From: Priestia endophytica DSM 13796
GTDB taxonomy: Bacteria; Bacillota; Bacilli; Bacillales; Bacillaceae_H
Assembly (NCBI RefSeq): GCF_900115845.1
Contig: NZ_FOXX01000001.1
Coordinates: 744,001 to 808,000, forward strand
Length of the DNA: 64,000 nucleotides
Direction: 5' to 3'
The notes under the pieces are model-generated. The model was not told where the DNA came from. It made no database searches and saw only the letters and a list, made by a program, of their open reading frames with translations. Numbering within the stretch: position 1 is the first letter of the stretch; every line of letters starts with the position of its first letter. Shown in pieces: positions 46,462 to 55,948 of this stretch. A program made the position numbers and the translations under genes.

Positions 46462-46495
46462 TGGTATTACTCTTACATATTCCTACAAAAGAATG

Positions 46496-46816
46496 CTATT
46501 CGTGTAAGTAACCGCTTAGTTTCTCGTACGTAATGTCAAAATGAGAGGTATTCCACTCTACGTTGCCTTGCTTAAAATAAAGAACTTGAGGTGATTCATG
46601 TTTTACATTGTATTGCTCTGCCACATAATTTGAAAGAGGGCGTGCTTCTTGGACATATAAATAATAGCAGGGAACATTTTCTTCTTTAGAAAACTTCTCA
46701 TATTGTTCAAAAGCATTTTGACTAATAGGACACGTCGTACTATGCTTTAATAAAAATAACGTATTATTTGCTTCTAGTGCTTGATTTAATTGCTCTTCTG
46801 AAAAAATTTTATCCAC
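46496..46816 (-). CDS. brxC: Monothiol bacilliredoxin BrxC (YtxJ)
   Basis: BrxC removes bacillithiol from proteins that were S-bacillithiolated under oxidative stress. The 106-residue thioredoxin-fold protein carries a single active-site cysteine C29 in STTCPISQNAF, the CPIS type expected. The start is GTG, 8 bases after AGGAG. It is the last gene of ytxG-ytxH-brxC, which is a stress-responsive operon in B. subtilis. A hairpin between ytxH and brxC may reduce its transcription. Presence implies the organism makes bacillithiol. Confidence 0.9.
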   Translation of the reverse strand: MDKIFSEEQLNQALEANNTLFLLKHSTTCPISQNAFEQYEKFSKEENVPCYYLYVQEARPLSNYVAEQYNVKHESPQVLYFKQGNVEWNTSHFDITYEKLSGYLHE

Positions 46817-46844
46817 GCTCAGAACTCCTTTAGCTTGTAAAAAT

Positions 46845-46873
46845 TAAAACGTTGCTAATAAAATTAGCAACGC
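46845..46873 (-). terminator. Hairpin between ytxH and brxC
   Basis: A perfect CGTTGCTAAT/ATTAGCAACG stem with 3-base loop and T-rich tail on the minus strand lies inside the operon and could act as a partial terminator. Confidence 0.7.
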
Positions 46874-46882
46874 TTCATTTCA

Positions 46883-47299
46883 TTAGTGCTGATTTGAAGG
46901 TGTTTCTCCCTTGTATTCAGGACTTTTTACTTCTTCATCTAGCTTTTCTAATCGATCTTCTACTTCACTTTCAAGAACTTGAAGACTTGCATTTGAGATT
47001 TCATCATCTTCTTTGTTACGGAAGTTTTTCACTTTATCCATCACATTAGATGATTGCTTTGAGAAATTTTGAGAAAAGTCTGCTGTTTTTCCTTTTGCTG
47101 ACTCAGCAAATCCTTGACCTTTTTCCACAGCAACGTTTTTAAATTCCTCTGTTTTAAGGCGAACATATGCAGCTTGTTCGTTTAAATCTGTGCGAAGTTC
47201 TTTACCAGATTTCGGTGCTAATAGAAGTGCTGTAGCTGCACCAATCACTCCGCCAATAACAGTTCCAACGATAAATTCTTTCCCGTTTCGATCGCCCAT
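46883..47299 (-). CDS. ytxH: YtxH-like stress protein
   Basis: A 138-residue YtxH family protein. It has an N-terminal glycine-rich membrane segment (GTVIGGVIGAATALLLAP) followed by the family SGKELRTDL block and a long polar helical part, rich in K and E. The function is unknown; family members are induced by general stress. AGGAGG precedes the ATG. It lies between ytxG and brxC on one strand. Confidence 0.9.
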   Translation of the reverse strand: MGDRNGKEFIVGTVIGGVIGAATALLLAPKSGKELRTDLNEQAAYVRLKTEEFKNVAVEKGQGFAESAKGKTADFSQNFSKQSSNVMDKVKNFRNKEDDEISNASLQVLESEVEDRLEKLDEEVKSPEYKGETPSNQH

Positions 47300-47322
47300 A
47301 ATTGAATCTCCTCCTTTGAATC

Positions 47323-47802
47323 CTACATATACATACGTGAACGTTTCGGAACGTTCTCTTCTTCAATTTGTGGTGATTGATTTTGTTGTTGATTTCGTTT
47401 TCCTTTTACTTTGTTCCAAATATCCATTGCGACGTTACTCCATTGAACAACTTGAGCAATTTTATCTTTATTAGCTTCAGTTTGTTCTGTGACCGTTGTA
47501 GACACTCGCGAAATAGATGTGTTTAATCCTTGAATAGAGTTTCCTACTTGTCTAACAGAGTCTACTACACTGTTTAGTGACTCTGATTTTTTTTGAATGT
47601 CAACTGCTAGTGCATTTGTTTTATGAAGCAGCTCTGTTGTTTCAACGGTAATACCCTTCATTTGCGTTTCCACACCTGTTAACGTTGTAGACACAGAGTC
47701 TAACGTAGTTTGAACAGATCGCAAAGTTTTGGAAAGTGAAATAACGAGGAAAAGAAATGCAACAGCAATAACTGCAACGCTTAAGTACAAGATGATAATC
47801 AT
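47323..47802 (-). CDS. ytxG: DUF948 protein YtxG
   Basis: A 159-residue protein with one N-terminal membrane segment ([20 protein letters not shown]) and a long helical, heptad-rich tail rich in V, T, S and Q, typical of DUF948. The function is unknown; it is the first gene of ytxG-ytxH-brxC. A GGAGG ribosome site precedes the ATG. A sigma-B-type promoter candidate lies about 35 bases upstream, which matches the general stress response of the homologous operon. Confidence 0.88.
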   Translation of the reverse strand: MIIILYLSVAVIAVAFLFLVISLSKTLRSVQTTLDSVSTTLTGVETQMKGITVETTELLHKTNALAVDIQKKSESLNSVVDSVRQVGNSIQGLNTSISRVSTTVTEQTEANKDKIAQVVQWSNVAMDIWNKVKGKRNQQQNQSPQIEEENVPKRSRMYM

Positions 47803-47835
47803 GAACAGTAACCTCCTACTCTTTGATACGATTCA

Positions 47836-47861
47836 CTACCCTTTTTCACCTAGAAACAAAC
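47836..47861 (-). promoter_or_regulatory. Sigma-B-type promoter candidate of ytxGH-brxC
   Basis: GTTTGT, 14 bases and GGGTAG on the minus strand resemble the sigma-B pattern GTTTAA-N13-15-GGGWAW. The distance to the ytxG start is suitable. In B. subtilis this operon is a general stress target. Confidence 0.5.
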
Positions 47862-48052
47862 ATATTATTCACTGTGGACAGGAATCTCGGAAAAAGGAAG
47901 CAGGTCTCTTTATGTACTTATACTATTTTATCATTCGACAGAAAGAAAACAAACTCCTCTGTTTTTTTTATTCCCTTTTATTCATATTTTTATGAAATTT
48001 TCCTCTTCTAGGGTACAATAAGGACAGATATTTATTTCCAAGGAGGTTCCTC

Positions 48053-49168
48053 ATGAAAGATCCAAGAATCCAACAATTAGCGAAAAACCTTATTCAATAT
48101 TCTGTAAAGCTACAAAAAGGTGAAAAAATTCTCATCGAAAACTTCGGTTTACAAAAAGAACTTGTTACAGCACTTGTAAAGGAAGCTTATGAAGCTGGTG
48201 GACTTCCATTTGTAAGCTTAAAAGACCATACAGTAGATAGAAGTCTCTTAATGGGGGCTTCTGCAGAACAGTACGAGCTTATCGCTCAATTTGAAGCGAA
48301 TGTTATGAAAGAGATGGACGCTTATATTGGTCTTCGCGCAGGGGACAATATTTTTGAGCAATCAGATGTGCCTGCTGAAAAAATGAAAATCCAAGGCGAT
48401 ACAGTAGGCAAGAAAGTTCACCGTGAAATTCGTGTACCAAAAACAAAATGGGTTGTTTTACGCTATCCTACAGAATCAATGGCTCAGCTTTCAAAAATGA
48501 GTAAGGAAGCTTTTGAGGATTTCTATTTCAATGTTTGTAATCTTGACTATGGCAAAATGAATAAAGCAATGGATGCTCTTGTAGAACTTATGAATAAAAC
48601 AGATAAAGTTCAGCTTATTGGAAAAGATACAAACTTAACATTCTCTATTAAAGACATCCCTGCTGTGAAATGTGCAGGTGAAATGAACATTCCTGATGGA
48701 GAGGTTTTTACAGCTCCTGTTCGGGATTCTGTGAACGGGGTTATCACTTACAATACACCATCTCCATACCAAGGATTCACATTTGAAAATGTAAAATTAA
48801 CGTTTGAAAATGGAAAAATTATTGATGCAACAGCAAACGATACTGAACGTATCAATCATATTTTTGATACTGATGAAGGAGCTCGCTTTGTTGGGGAGTT
48901 TGCAATTGGGGTAAACCCATACATTCAACATCCAATGCAAGACATCTTGTTTGATGAAAAAATTGACGGTAGCTTCCACTTTACTCCTGGAGAATGTTAT
49001 GAAGAAGCCTATAACGGCAACCATTCTAACATTCATTGGGATATGGTAATGATCCAACGCCCTGAATATGGTGGAGGAGAAATTTACTTTGACGATGTCC
49101 TGATCCGTAAAGATGGTCGCTTCGCTATTAAAGAATTAGAAGCTTTAAATCCAGAAAACCTAAAATAA
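48053..49168 (+). CDS. ampS: Aminopeptidase, M29 family
   Basis: A metal-dependent aminopeptidase that releases N-terminal residues from peptides. The 371-residue protein has the M29 layout, with metal-binding acidic residues in GEMNIPDGEVFTAP and VGEFAIGVN and the NIHWDMVM motif with the histidine and aspartate near the C-terminus. At 371 residues it is about 40 shorter than B. subtilis AmpS (410), although it sits in the ampS place between ytxG and murC. It may thus be the shorter M29 form. AAGGAGG precedes the ATG. Confidence 0.88.
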   Translation: MKDPRIQQLAKNLIQYSVKLQKGEKILIENFGLQKELVTALVKEAYEAGGLPFVSLKDHTVDRSLLMGASAEQYELIAQFEANVMKEMDAYIGLRAGDNIFEQSDVPAEKMKIQGDTVGKKVHREIRVPKTKWVVLRYPTESMAQLSKMSKEAFEDFYFNVCNLDYGKMNKAMDALVELMNKTDKVQLIGKDTNLTFSIKDIPAVKCAGEMNIPDGEVFTAPVRDSVNGVITYNTPSPYQGFTFENVKLTFENGKIIDATANDTERINHIFDTDEGARFVGEFAIGVNPYIQHPMQDILFDEKIDGSFHFTPGECYEEAYNGNHSNIHWDMVMIQRPEYGGGEIYFDDVLIRKDGRFAIKELEALNPENLK

Positions 49169-49197
49169 AAAAGGTTCCCATTAGGGAACCTTTTTTA
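49165..49197. terminator. Bidirectional terminator between ampS and murC
   Basis: A perfect AAGGTTCCC/GGGAACCTT stem with T runs overlaps the murC stop codon. Confidence 0.88.
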
Positions 49198-50493
49198 TAC
49201 GAGCGTTTTTTGGTATAATTCTTCAAACTTTTGAATGTCTCCTGCTCCCATGAAAATTAAGACACCTTTTTCATGTTTGCTAAGCTTTTCAATGCTTTCT
49301 TCGCTAATAAGCTCTGCACCTTCAATTTTAGAACGTAAATCCTCAATTGATAAGTTTCCTTGTTTTTCACGAGCAGATCCAAAAATATCGCAAAGATAAA
49401 CTTTGTCAGCACTTTGAAGAGATTCCGCGAACTCCCCTAAAAACGTTTGCGTACGTGTAAACGTATGTGGCTGGAATACAGCAATAATTTCACGATCAGG
49501 GTATTTTTGACGAGCTGCACTAATTGTTGCTTGAATTTCAGTTGGATGATGTGCATAATCATCAATAATTACTTGAGAACCTAACACTTTCTCACTGAAG
49601 CGACGCTTTACTCCTTCATAGGATTTAAAACGCTCTTGAATGATTTCGGAATCAATTTGCTCATAGTGACAAAGAGCAATAACAGAAAGAGCATTCAAAA
49701 TGTTATGGTCTCCATAACCTGGAATATAGAATGTTGCATAAAATGTATTGCGTACGAACACATCAAATGTTGTTCCTTCTGTTGTTTTCTCTACGTTGCG
49801 AGCTTGAAAGTCGTTTCCTTCTCGGAACCCGTAGTAGAGAACAGGTACTTTAGCTTGAATTTTTTGCAGATGTTCATCATCTCCGCAAGCGATAATTCCT
49901 TTTTGCACTTGAAGAGCCATCTCCTGAAACGCACTGAATACATCATCTACGTTAGCAAAATAGTCAGGGTGATCAAAGTCAATGTTTGTCATAATCGCAT
50001 AATCAGGATGGTAAGAAAGGAAATGACGACGATATTCACATGCTTCAAATGCAAAGTATTGGCTATCTGCCGTTCCCTTTCCTGTTCCGTCACCAATTAA
50101 ATATGACGTAGGACGCGCACCTTGAATAACATGAGAAAGCATGCCTGTTGTGGACGTTTTCCCATGCGCTCCTGTAACAGCAACGCTTGTATACTGTTTC
50201 ATAAAGTCTCCTAAAAAACGGTGGTAGCGAATGACTTCTAAACCTTGCTCTTTCGCTGCTTCAATTTCTTCATGCGTATCTGGAAATGCGTTGCCCGCAA
50301 TAATCGTTAATCCTTCGTGGATATTATCTTTGGAAAATGGATGAATTGGTATGTTCCGATCTTCTAACGCTTTTTGAGTAAAAATCTTTTTCTCAATATC
50401 AGAGCCTTGTACTTGAAAGTCCATATCATGTAAAATCTGCGCTAGTGCACTCATGCCAGTTCCTTTAATTCCAACAAAATGGTAAACAGTCAT
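49195..50493 (-). CDS. murC: UDP-N-acetylmuramate-L-alanine ligase
   Basis: MurC adds L-alanine to UDP-N-acetylmuramic acid, the first step of the peptidoglycan stem peptide. The 432-residue protein has the nucleotide-binding [10 protein letters not shown] start, the ATP loop [12 protein letters not shown], the [10 protein letters not shown] block and FQPHTFTRT. Length is normal. GGAGG precedes the ATG. It lies downstream of sftA but separated by about 530 bases, so it is probably transcribed alone. In B. subtilis the order murC-ytpT (sftA) is the same. Confidence 0.96.
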   Translation of the reverse strand: MTVYHFVGIKGTGMSALAQILHDMDFQVQGSDIEKKIFTQKALEDRNIPIHPFSKDNIHEGLTIIAGNAFPDTHEEIEAAKEQGLEVIRYHRFLGDFMKQYTSVAVTGAHGKTSTTGMLSHVIQGARPTSYLIGDGTGKGTADSQYFAFEACEYRRHFLSYHPDYAIMTNIDFDHPDYFANVDDVFSAFQEMALQVQKGIIACGDDEHLQKIQAKVPVLYYGFREGNDFQARNVEKTTEGTTFDVFVRNTFYATFYIPGYGDHNILNALSVIALCHYEQIDSEIIQERFKSYEGVKRRFSEKVLGSQVIIDDYAHHPTEIQATISAARQKYPDREIIAVFQPHTFTRTQTFLGEFAESLQSADKVYLCDIFGSAREKQGNLSIEDLRSKIEGAELISEESIEKLSKHEKGVLIFMGAGDIQKFEELYQKTLV

Positions 50494-51023
50494 AGAAAAG
50501 AACCTCCAAAATACGTCTATCTGTAAGACAGTATATGACGTTTAGCTTAATTTGGTTATAAATACTTGTAATCTTACTCTTATTGCTTGCATAAAATTAA
50601 ATTTTCAATCATAAATCTTGAGCTTTTGACAGTAGAAAGAGGCCTTGCCTCAGGGTGCTAACGAGCTTAAAAAAGAATAAAGAACCTACTTTATGTACAG
50701 CTTTTCACTGTAACAGTTCATCATTATACCATTTCTTTAGATAATAAACCATTAAGTTTGAGGATAAGTTTCTGTATGTTTTTCCTTTTTTTCCATATTT
50801 AGCTTTCCCTTTTTTCTACTTCTCTCATTCATAAAAATAGCTTTTTTCTTTCAATTTCTGTACTTCTTCATTTTTGACATACTATTTGGCGTGAAGTCAG
50901 AGCACTTTTTAGAACAAAATGTGCTTTTTAGCTATAAAACAATGGTGTCTTTTCATATAGTAAAACATTTTTTGTCTCTCGACAACGTTAAGTTTTATTC
51001 TTCACATATATGCCGTTCTTTTA
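50494..51023. other. Gene-free stretch between sftA and murC
   Basis: About 530 bases with no gene that has a ribosome site. It holds the murC leader and promoter, and the sftA 3' end. On the minus strand a small GAGGC-AAG-GCCTC hairpin lies around 50640-50655. I saw no T-box, riboswitch or strong terminator motif. An imperfect AGCAC/GTGCT hairpin near 50910-50930 might end sftA. Confidence 0.45.
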
Positions 51024-53828
51024 TTAAAATGTACTTGTTCCTTGAAGCTCCATAAGCTCATCCTCACTCATTAACACATCACGAGGCTTACTGCCTCTTG
51101 ATCCTGAAATAACGCCTTGTTCCTCCATCATATCAATGAGACGTGCTGCACGGTTATACCCTACTCGAAAGCGACGCTGAACGCTTGATGTTGAAGCACC
51201 GCCTTGATTGATTACAAACTCACAAGCCTCATAAAAAAGCTCGTCTTCATCGCTCGCAAAGCTATCATTCTTTTGAAGAAGCTGCTCTTGATTAAATAAA
51301 TAGTTCGGCTTCATTTGGTCTCTTACATGCTGAACAACTTCATCAATTTCCTCATCTGACACAAAGTTCCCTTGAATCCGTACTGATTTTGACGAACCAT
51401 TTGCAAGCAGAAGCATATCTCCTTTTCCGAGTAGCTTCTCTGCTCCCGCTGTATCAATAATTGTTCTTGAATCTACTTGTGAAGATACAGAAAAGGCAAT
51501 ACGTGTCGGAACGTTTGCTTTGATCAGGCCTGTAATCACGTCTACGGATGGACGTTGTGTAGCAAGAAGCAGATGAATACCACATGCCCGGGCTTTTTGT
51601 GCAATTCGACAGATTGCCTCTTCAACTTCCCCTGGAGATACCATCATAAGATCAGCAAGCTCATCAATAATAATAACAAGGTAAGGAAGCTCCTGCCCTT
51701 TCTCTCCTTTTTTCTCAACAAGCTCATTATACTTTTTAATATCACGTACTCCTGTATGAGCAAAGAGTTCGTATCTTCTTTCCATTTCCTCCACAGCCCA
51801 CTTCAAAGCAGAAGTAGCAGCTTTTGCATCTGTAATAACTGGGCTTACGAGATGAGGAATATGGTTATATGGCGCAAGTTCTACCATTTTGGGATCAATA
51901 AGCATCAATTTCACTTCATGTGGCGCTGCTTTATAAAGAAGACTTACAATAATTGTATTAATACAAACACTTTTCCCTGAACCCGTTGCTCCTGCAATAA
52001 GACCATGCGGCATTTTGTTTAAGTCCATTACAATAGGCTCACCTGAAATATCTAGCCCTAAAGCAACAGAAAGCGGTGACGCGCTTTGTTGAAATTCATT
52101 ACTTTCTAGAATTTCTTTTAAAAGAACAGGTTTGCTATTTCGGTTTGGAAGCTCAATACCAATTGCATTCTTGCCTGGAATAGGGGCTTCCATTCGAATA
52201 TCTTGAGCCGCCATACTTAACTTAATGTCATCAGTTAAGTTTGTTACTTTGCTTACTTTTACACCTGGTTCTGGCTGTACCTCAAAGCGAGTTACTGTTG
52301 GTCCTTGCGTAACATTTACAACGCTTGCTCGAACATTAAAGTTAAAAAGAGTTGTGTTCAAGAGCTCGCTTTGACTTTGCATCCACTCTTCATCATCCCC
52401 TTCCGTTCTTGGGGGATCTGTCAAAAGAGCTAGCTCAGGAAACTGATAATATTCTCTATTAACCTCTTCTTCTAATTCTCTATCACTGCTACTATCACGT
52501 TCATTCATCTCTTCGTTAGTTGGAAGAATCGTCTCTTTTTCTACTTTTTTTTTTAATTCCTGTCGATCTTTTTTAAGCATCATAACATTGAAAGGCACAT
52601 GCCGTTTTCGTTTCTCTTCCCTGTCGTCAGATGACATTTTTCTTTGCTCATGAGCTTCCTCAACAGGAGCTTCAGTCTGCTTCTCTTCAGTAGGCCCGGG
52701 TTCTTTTATCTCGTATTCTTTCATTCTTTCATCTTCTACTGAAGCTGAGCTTGTCTCCTCTTCTTTTCTCTCTTCTTCTATCTCTTGAATAGGAGACAAA
52801 GAGACAGAATTCTGTGTTGCTTGTTCATCTTCGATTTCGTTCTTAAAAGAGGGAGCAGGAGCTTCCTCTTCTTCGTATAAAGAAGGCTCTTCTGTAGCTG
52901 ACACTTCTTCTTTTGCTTCATGTGTATACATAGAAGGTACTTCTTCAAGCTGCTCCGTCTCTTCGTAAGAAACAATCTTCTCCTTTTGAAGTGGCTCACT
53001 TTCATTCATCATATAAATCTCTTCTTCTTGTGTCGGTGGTAAATGCTCTTCAAAAGTAGGGAATGCACGATAAGCTGATTCATCTTTCTTCTCTATTTCA
53101 CGTCGTTCTCTAATTGGCGAAGATGAAGGAAGCTCAAATTCAATAATGTCGTCGTCATAAACTTCCTCGGGTTCCTCCTTTTTATCTGGACGCTGATTAA
53201 ATCCATAAATAGGAGAAGGTATTTCAGTTGGGCGAAACGGTCTTGTTCTTAACTTTTCTTCTTCTACCTTTGGTTTTAGGTGATCAGAAGACGTTCTTTC
53301 ACTACTTTCTTGCTGCTCTCTCCATTGTTTTGGCGTTCTTCTTCTCTCTTTGGACGGGATAGAGCTTTCTCCATTAGAAACAGGCTGTTCTTCATATTCT
53401 TCCTTCCATCGCGCTGATGGGCGGACCTCGTGATTTCTTCTCCTATTAGATGGTCTACTAGACGGACGTTTTGGTTGTTCTTCTTCTCTGTAACGATGAG
53501 CTGCGTTTTCTTCTTCTTTCCAACGCGCTGACGGACGCACTTCACGCTCTTCTTCTCTCTCTTGTCGAGGCTGTCTAACGTCTGCATTATCATCAATAAG
53601 AGGGAAACGAAATTTTCCTTTTGGATATTGATAAGCGACTCTCGTTTCCAAATCAGACTGCGGTGTTTTCACTCCGTTTGGCCCACTCGGTTTTACGATT
53701 GGATGTTTTGGTTGCTTTTTAGGACTTTGCTGCTGTTTCTTTTTCTCTTCTTGAGCAGGCTCTTCTACAATAATCTCCTTCACTTCATATCCTAACAAGT
53801 AATCCACAAATTTTCGGATAAAACCCAT
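51024..53828 (-). CDS. sftA: Cytosolic DNA translocase SftA
   Basis: SftA is a soluble FtsK-family motor that moves DNA away from the division septum before it closes. The 934-residue protein has no membrane segments. It has a long charged, low-complexity N-terminus (about residues 20-480), then the motor with Walker A GATGSGKS (612-619), a Walker B in LVIIIDELADLMM, and a C-terminal gamma winged-helix domain (ASTSSVQRRFRVGYNRAARL). The N-terminal part contains two copies of EVRPSARWKEE (96-106 and 134-144). I choose the ATG giving MGFIRKFVDYL, 8 bases after GGAG; earlier in-frame starts are too close to it. Confidence 0.93.
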   Translation of the reverse strand: MGFIRKFVDYLLGYEVKEIIVEEPAQEEKKKQQQSPKKQPKHPIVKPSGPNGVKTPQSDLETRVAYQYPKGKFRFPLIDDNADVRQPRQEREEEREVRPSARWKEEENAAHRYREEEQPKRPSSRPSNRRRNHEVRPSARWKEEYEEQPVSNGESSIPSKERRRTPKQWREQQESSERTSSDHLKPKVEEEKLRTRPFRPTEIPSPIYGFNQRPDKKEEPEEVYDDDIIEFELPSSSPIRERREIEKKDESAYRAFPTFEEHLPPTQEEEIYMMNESEPLQKEKIVSYEETEQLEEVPSMYTHEAKEEVSATEEPSLYEEEEAPAPSFKNEIEDEQATQNSVSLSPIQEIEEERKEEETSSASVEDERMKEYEIKEPGPTEEKQTEAPVEEAHEQRKMSSDDREEKRKRHVPFNVMMLKKDRQELKKKVEKETILPTNEEMNERDSSSDRELEEEVNREYYQFPELALLTDPPRTEGDDEEWMQSQSELLNTTLFNFNVRASVVNVTQGPTVTRFEVQPEPGVKVSKVTNLTDDIKLSMAAQDIRMEAPIPGKNAIGIELPNRNSKPVLLKEILESNEFQQSASPLSVALGLDISGEPIVMDLNKMPHGLIAGATGSGKSVCINTIIVSLLYKAAPHEVKLMLIDPKMVELAPYNHIPHLVSPVITDAKAATSALKWAVEEMERRYELFAHTGVRDIKKYNELVEKKGEKGQELPYLVIIIDELADLMMVSPGEVEEAICRIAQKARACGIHLLLATQRPSVDVITGLIKANVPTRIAFSVSSQVDSRTIIDTAGAEKLLGKGDMLLLANGSSKSVRIQGNFVSDEEIDEVVQHVRDQMKPNYLFNQEQLLQKNDSFASDEDELFYEACEFVINQGGASTSSVQRRFRVGYNRAARLIDMMEEQGVISGSRGSKPRDVLMSEDELMELQGTSTF

Positions 53829-53965
53829 TTTCATCACTCCAACGTTTTACTTTATCTATTCAAATTTCGGCTTAAATTTTTCACAAAGGAATTCTTTTCA
53901 TTTTCACATACATTTTACCACGTTTTTAAGATTTTCTATCCTCTTCTTCATATTTTTACAAATAA

Positions 53966-53993
53966 AGACCACTAGTGTATACACTAGTGGTCT
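53966..53993. terminator. Perfect 28-bp palindrome, probable ytpPQR terminator
   Basis: AGACCACTAGTGTA and its exact complement form a perfect palindrome about 105 bases past the ytpR stop. On the minus strand it is followed by TTTATTTGT, so it may act as a terminator for the ytpPQR unit. The absence of a real loop also makes an operator for sftA possible. Confidence 0.55.
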
Positions 53994-54098
53994 GTAATTT
54001 TATCAAATATAAAAAAGAGCTTTCAACGATTTTTAAACATTTGTAATGTCTGAAAGAAAAATGTAGTATTTGTCTCTAGACTCTCTTCTATTTGTTAT

Positions 54099-54704
54099 TT
54101 ATTTGTCAAAAAAAGGTTTTCCAACTTCTGCATTATCTTCTAAAACAAGAATACCTTTTTCCTTCGGTGCATCCGGAAGTGCTAATTCTTTTGCTGAACA
54201 GATCATTCCAGAAGAAGCAATGCCTCGAAGCTCTGCATCTTTAATTTCTATTCCGCTTGGCATAACAGCTCCAACCTTGGCCACAACAACCTTTTGACCT
54301 TGATCAACGTTCGGTGCTCCACACACAATTTGAAGTGTTTCACTTCCTACGTTTACTTGACATACATTTAATTTATCTGCATCTGGGTGCTTTTCTTTTG
54401 ATTCTACATATCCAACAACAAACTTCGGTGATAAATCAACATCTACTTTTTCAAAACCTCTTTTTTCAATTGTTTCATTGATTTTCTCTGCTAACTCTTC
54501 TGTTAGATCAACTAAGCCGTTTGCTGACACTGTAAAATATGTAGAAGCATTAAAAATATTGTATCCTGCTGTTTCGTTTGTTTTATTGTGATATACGCGT
54601 GCTACATCACCATTGCGCTCAACAGCTCGGTCTTGAAGCTCAAGTTCATTTATTTTTACGATGAGTGTATCACCGATTCCTTCTCGATTGTAAAATGCGT
54701 TCAT
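54099..54704 (-). CDS. ytpR: tRNA-binding domain protein YtpR
   Basis: A 201-residue protein with an OB-fold tRNA-binding domain like that of the beta subunit of phenylalanyl-tRNA synthetase (about residues 90-200; [21 protein letters not shown] and [14 protein letters not shown] are its marks), but without a synthetase domain. Its role is unknown; it may bind tRNA. It overlaps ytpQ by 4 bases (ATGA), though its own ribosome site is weak. The gene order ytpP-ytpQ-ytpR follows B. subtilis. Confidence 0.92.
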   Translation of the reverse strand: MNAFYNREGIGDTLIVKINELELQDRAVERNGDVARVYHNKTNETAGYNIFNASTYFTVSANGLVDLTEELAEKINETIEKRGFEKVDVDLSPKFVVGYVESKEKHPDADKLNVCQVNVGSETLQIVCGAPNVDQGQKVVVAKVGAVMPSGIEIKDAELRGIASSGMICSAKELALPDAPKEKGILVLEDNAEVGKPFFDK

Positions 54705-55516
54705 GATTTTTTACCGTCCTTTTTTCTATTTTTAGCTAAAATGAAAATTGGCTCTAATCCACCGTTCTCATAAAGGAAAGAGAGTGCTGTAATGGGCACA
54801 TGACCATCAGCAAAAAAGCTCATTGTAATCTGTGCAAGCACGTCATAACCTGTATCGTTTTTAATATCAGCAATAATTAAAACGTCTTGATGTGGAACAG
54901 CCACTGCCATTGTACCATGAATTTCGGCTGAGAATTTCTTTAAAATTGACTCGTTTAAAATGCGACTAGCATCATAACCGTCTTTGTTGTTAACAAAGTA
55001 GAATGTATTTCCTGCTACAGTATCTTCTCGATATGAAAGTGGCAACGAACGAAGGTTGAAACGAGCCATCTCACGAACTTTCAGTAAATCCCATCCTTCT
55101 TTTTTCAAAAGGCGTTCATCAATAAGACGATACGTCGTCCCAAGGTCAAGGGCATAGTAAATACGTGTCTCTGCCGTATGGTCATCATATAAAAGCTTTG
55201 TACCATCGTTCGCTTCTGTTGGAAAAGAGGTTGAGCGAATAACAGGATAAACATTCCGTTCTTTGCCTGTTAATTCTTGTTCCTCGGACATTACTTTCAA
55301 TGCTTCTTCTATATAGTAAACCATCTCATCAATGGCTTTTTCTTTCCTTACTTCCCATTTTGCAATAAGGCCTGGTAAAGAAACTGTTGTTCCCTTTTTT
55401 GTCTCTTTATCTTCAATGCGCAACGTGTCTTTTTCACGATCAAAAGAAAATGTCCAATGATCATTTTTCAATCGTTCTTTTAAAAGATCACGCATCTTCA
55501 AGCTTGTCATTTTCAA
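54701..55516 (-). CDS. ytpQ: DUF1444 protein YtpQ
   Basis: A 271-residue DUF1444 protein of unknown function, similar over its length to B. subtilis YtpQ: start [43 protein letters not shown] and the conserved [16 protein letters not shown]. No membrane segment is seen. It lies 13 bases downstream of ytpP and overlaps ytpR, so the three genes form an operon. Confidence 0.92.
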   Translation of the reverse strand: MKMTSLKMRDLLKERLKNDHWTFSFDREKDTLRIEDKETKKGTTVSLPGLIAKWEVRKEKAIDEMVYYIEEALKVMSEEQELTGKERNVYPVIRSTSFPTEANDGTKLLYDDHTAETRIYYALDLGTTYRLIDERLLKKEGWDLLKVREMARFNLRSLPLSYREDTVAGNTFYFVNNKDGYDASRILNESILKKFSAEIHGTMAVAVPHQDVLIIADIKNDTGYDVLAQITMSFFADGHVPITALSFLYENGGLEPIFILAKNRKKDGKKS

Positions 55517-55529
55517 CTGCTCTCACTCC

Positions 55530-55853
55530 TTAAGAATTAGAGGGTAGTCCTTCGATAAACTGCTCAATTTCTTCCTGTGTTTTTCTATCTTTGCTTACAA
55601 ATCGACCAATCTCTTCCCCATTGCTAAATGCAATAAAACTTGGAATACCAAAGATATTAAGTTCTTGGCATAACTCAATAAAGTCATCACGATCTACATA
55701 GAAGAATTTATATTGATTATATTTCTCCATAACTTCTGGTAAAATGGGCTCAATTACACGACAGTCCGGACACCAGTCTGCTGAAAACATGAAAATGACA
55801 GCTTCGTTCCCAGCTAATTCTCTATATTGTTCAATTGTTGATAATTTTTCCAT
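55530..55853 (-). CDS. ytpP: Thioredoxin-like protein YtpP
   Basis: A 107-residue thioredoxin-fold protein with the redox motif C28-P-D-C31 in SADWCPDCRVIEP and the cis-proline region NIFGIPSFIAF. It is cytosolic and may act as a disulfide reductase; the partner is unknown. AGGAGG precedes the ATG. It heads the ytpPQR operon. Confidence 0.93.
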   Translation of the reverse strand: MEKLSTIEQYRELAGNEAVIFMFSADWCPDCRVIEPILPEVMEKYNQYKFFYVDRDDFIELCQELNIFGIPSFIAFSNGEEIGRFVSKDRKTQEEIEQFIEGLPSNS

Positions 55854-55948
55854 TCTCTTTTCCTCCTAGATTATATAGGTAAAATATAATATCTTTTTGA
55901 TGTTAACAAATGAAGAGATTCACCGCAATGAAAGTATACTAACAACAT

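Noticed and set aside
49636-50100. 154-codon plus-strand frame within murC
   Set aside because: Lies entirely opposite murC, has no ribosome site and a composition typical of antisense frames.
51555-51980. 141-codon frame opposite the sftA motor domain
   Set aside because: Antisense to the conserved SftA motor; no start signal.
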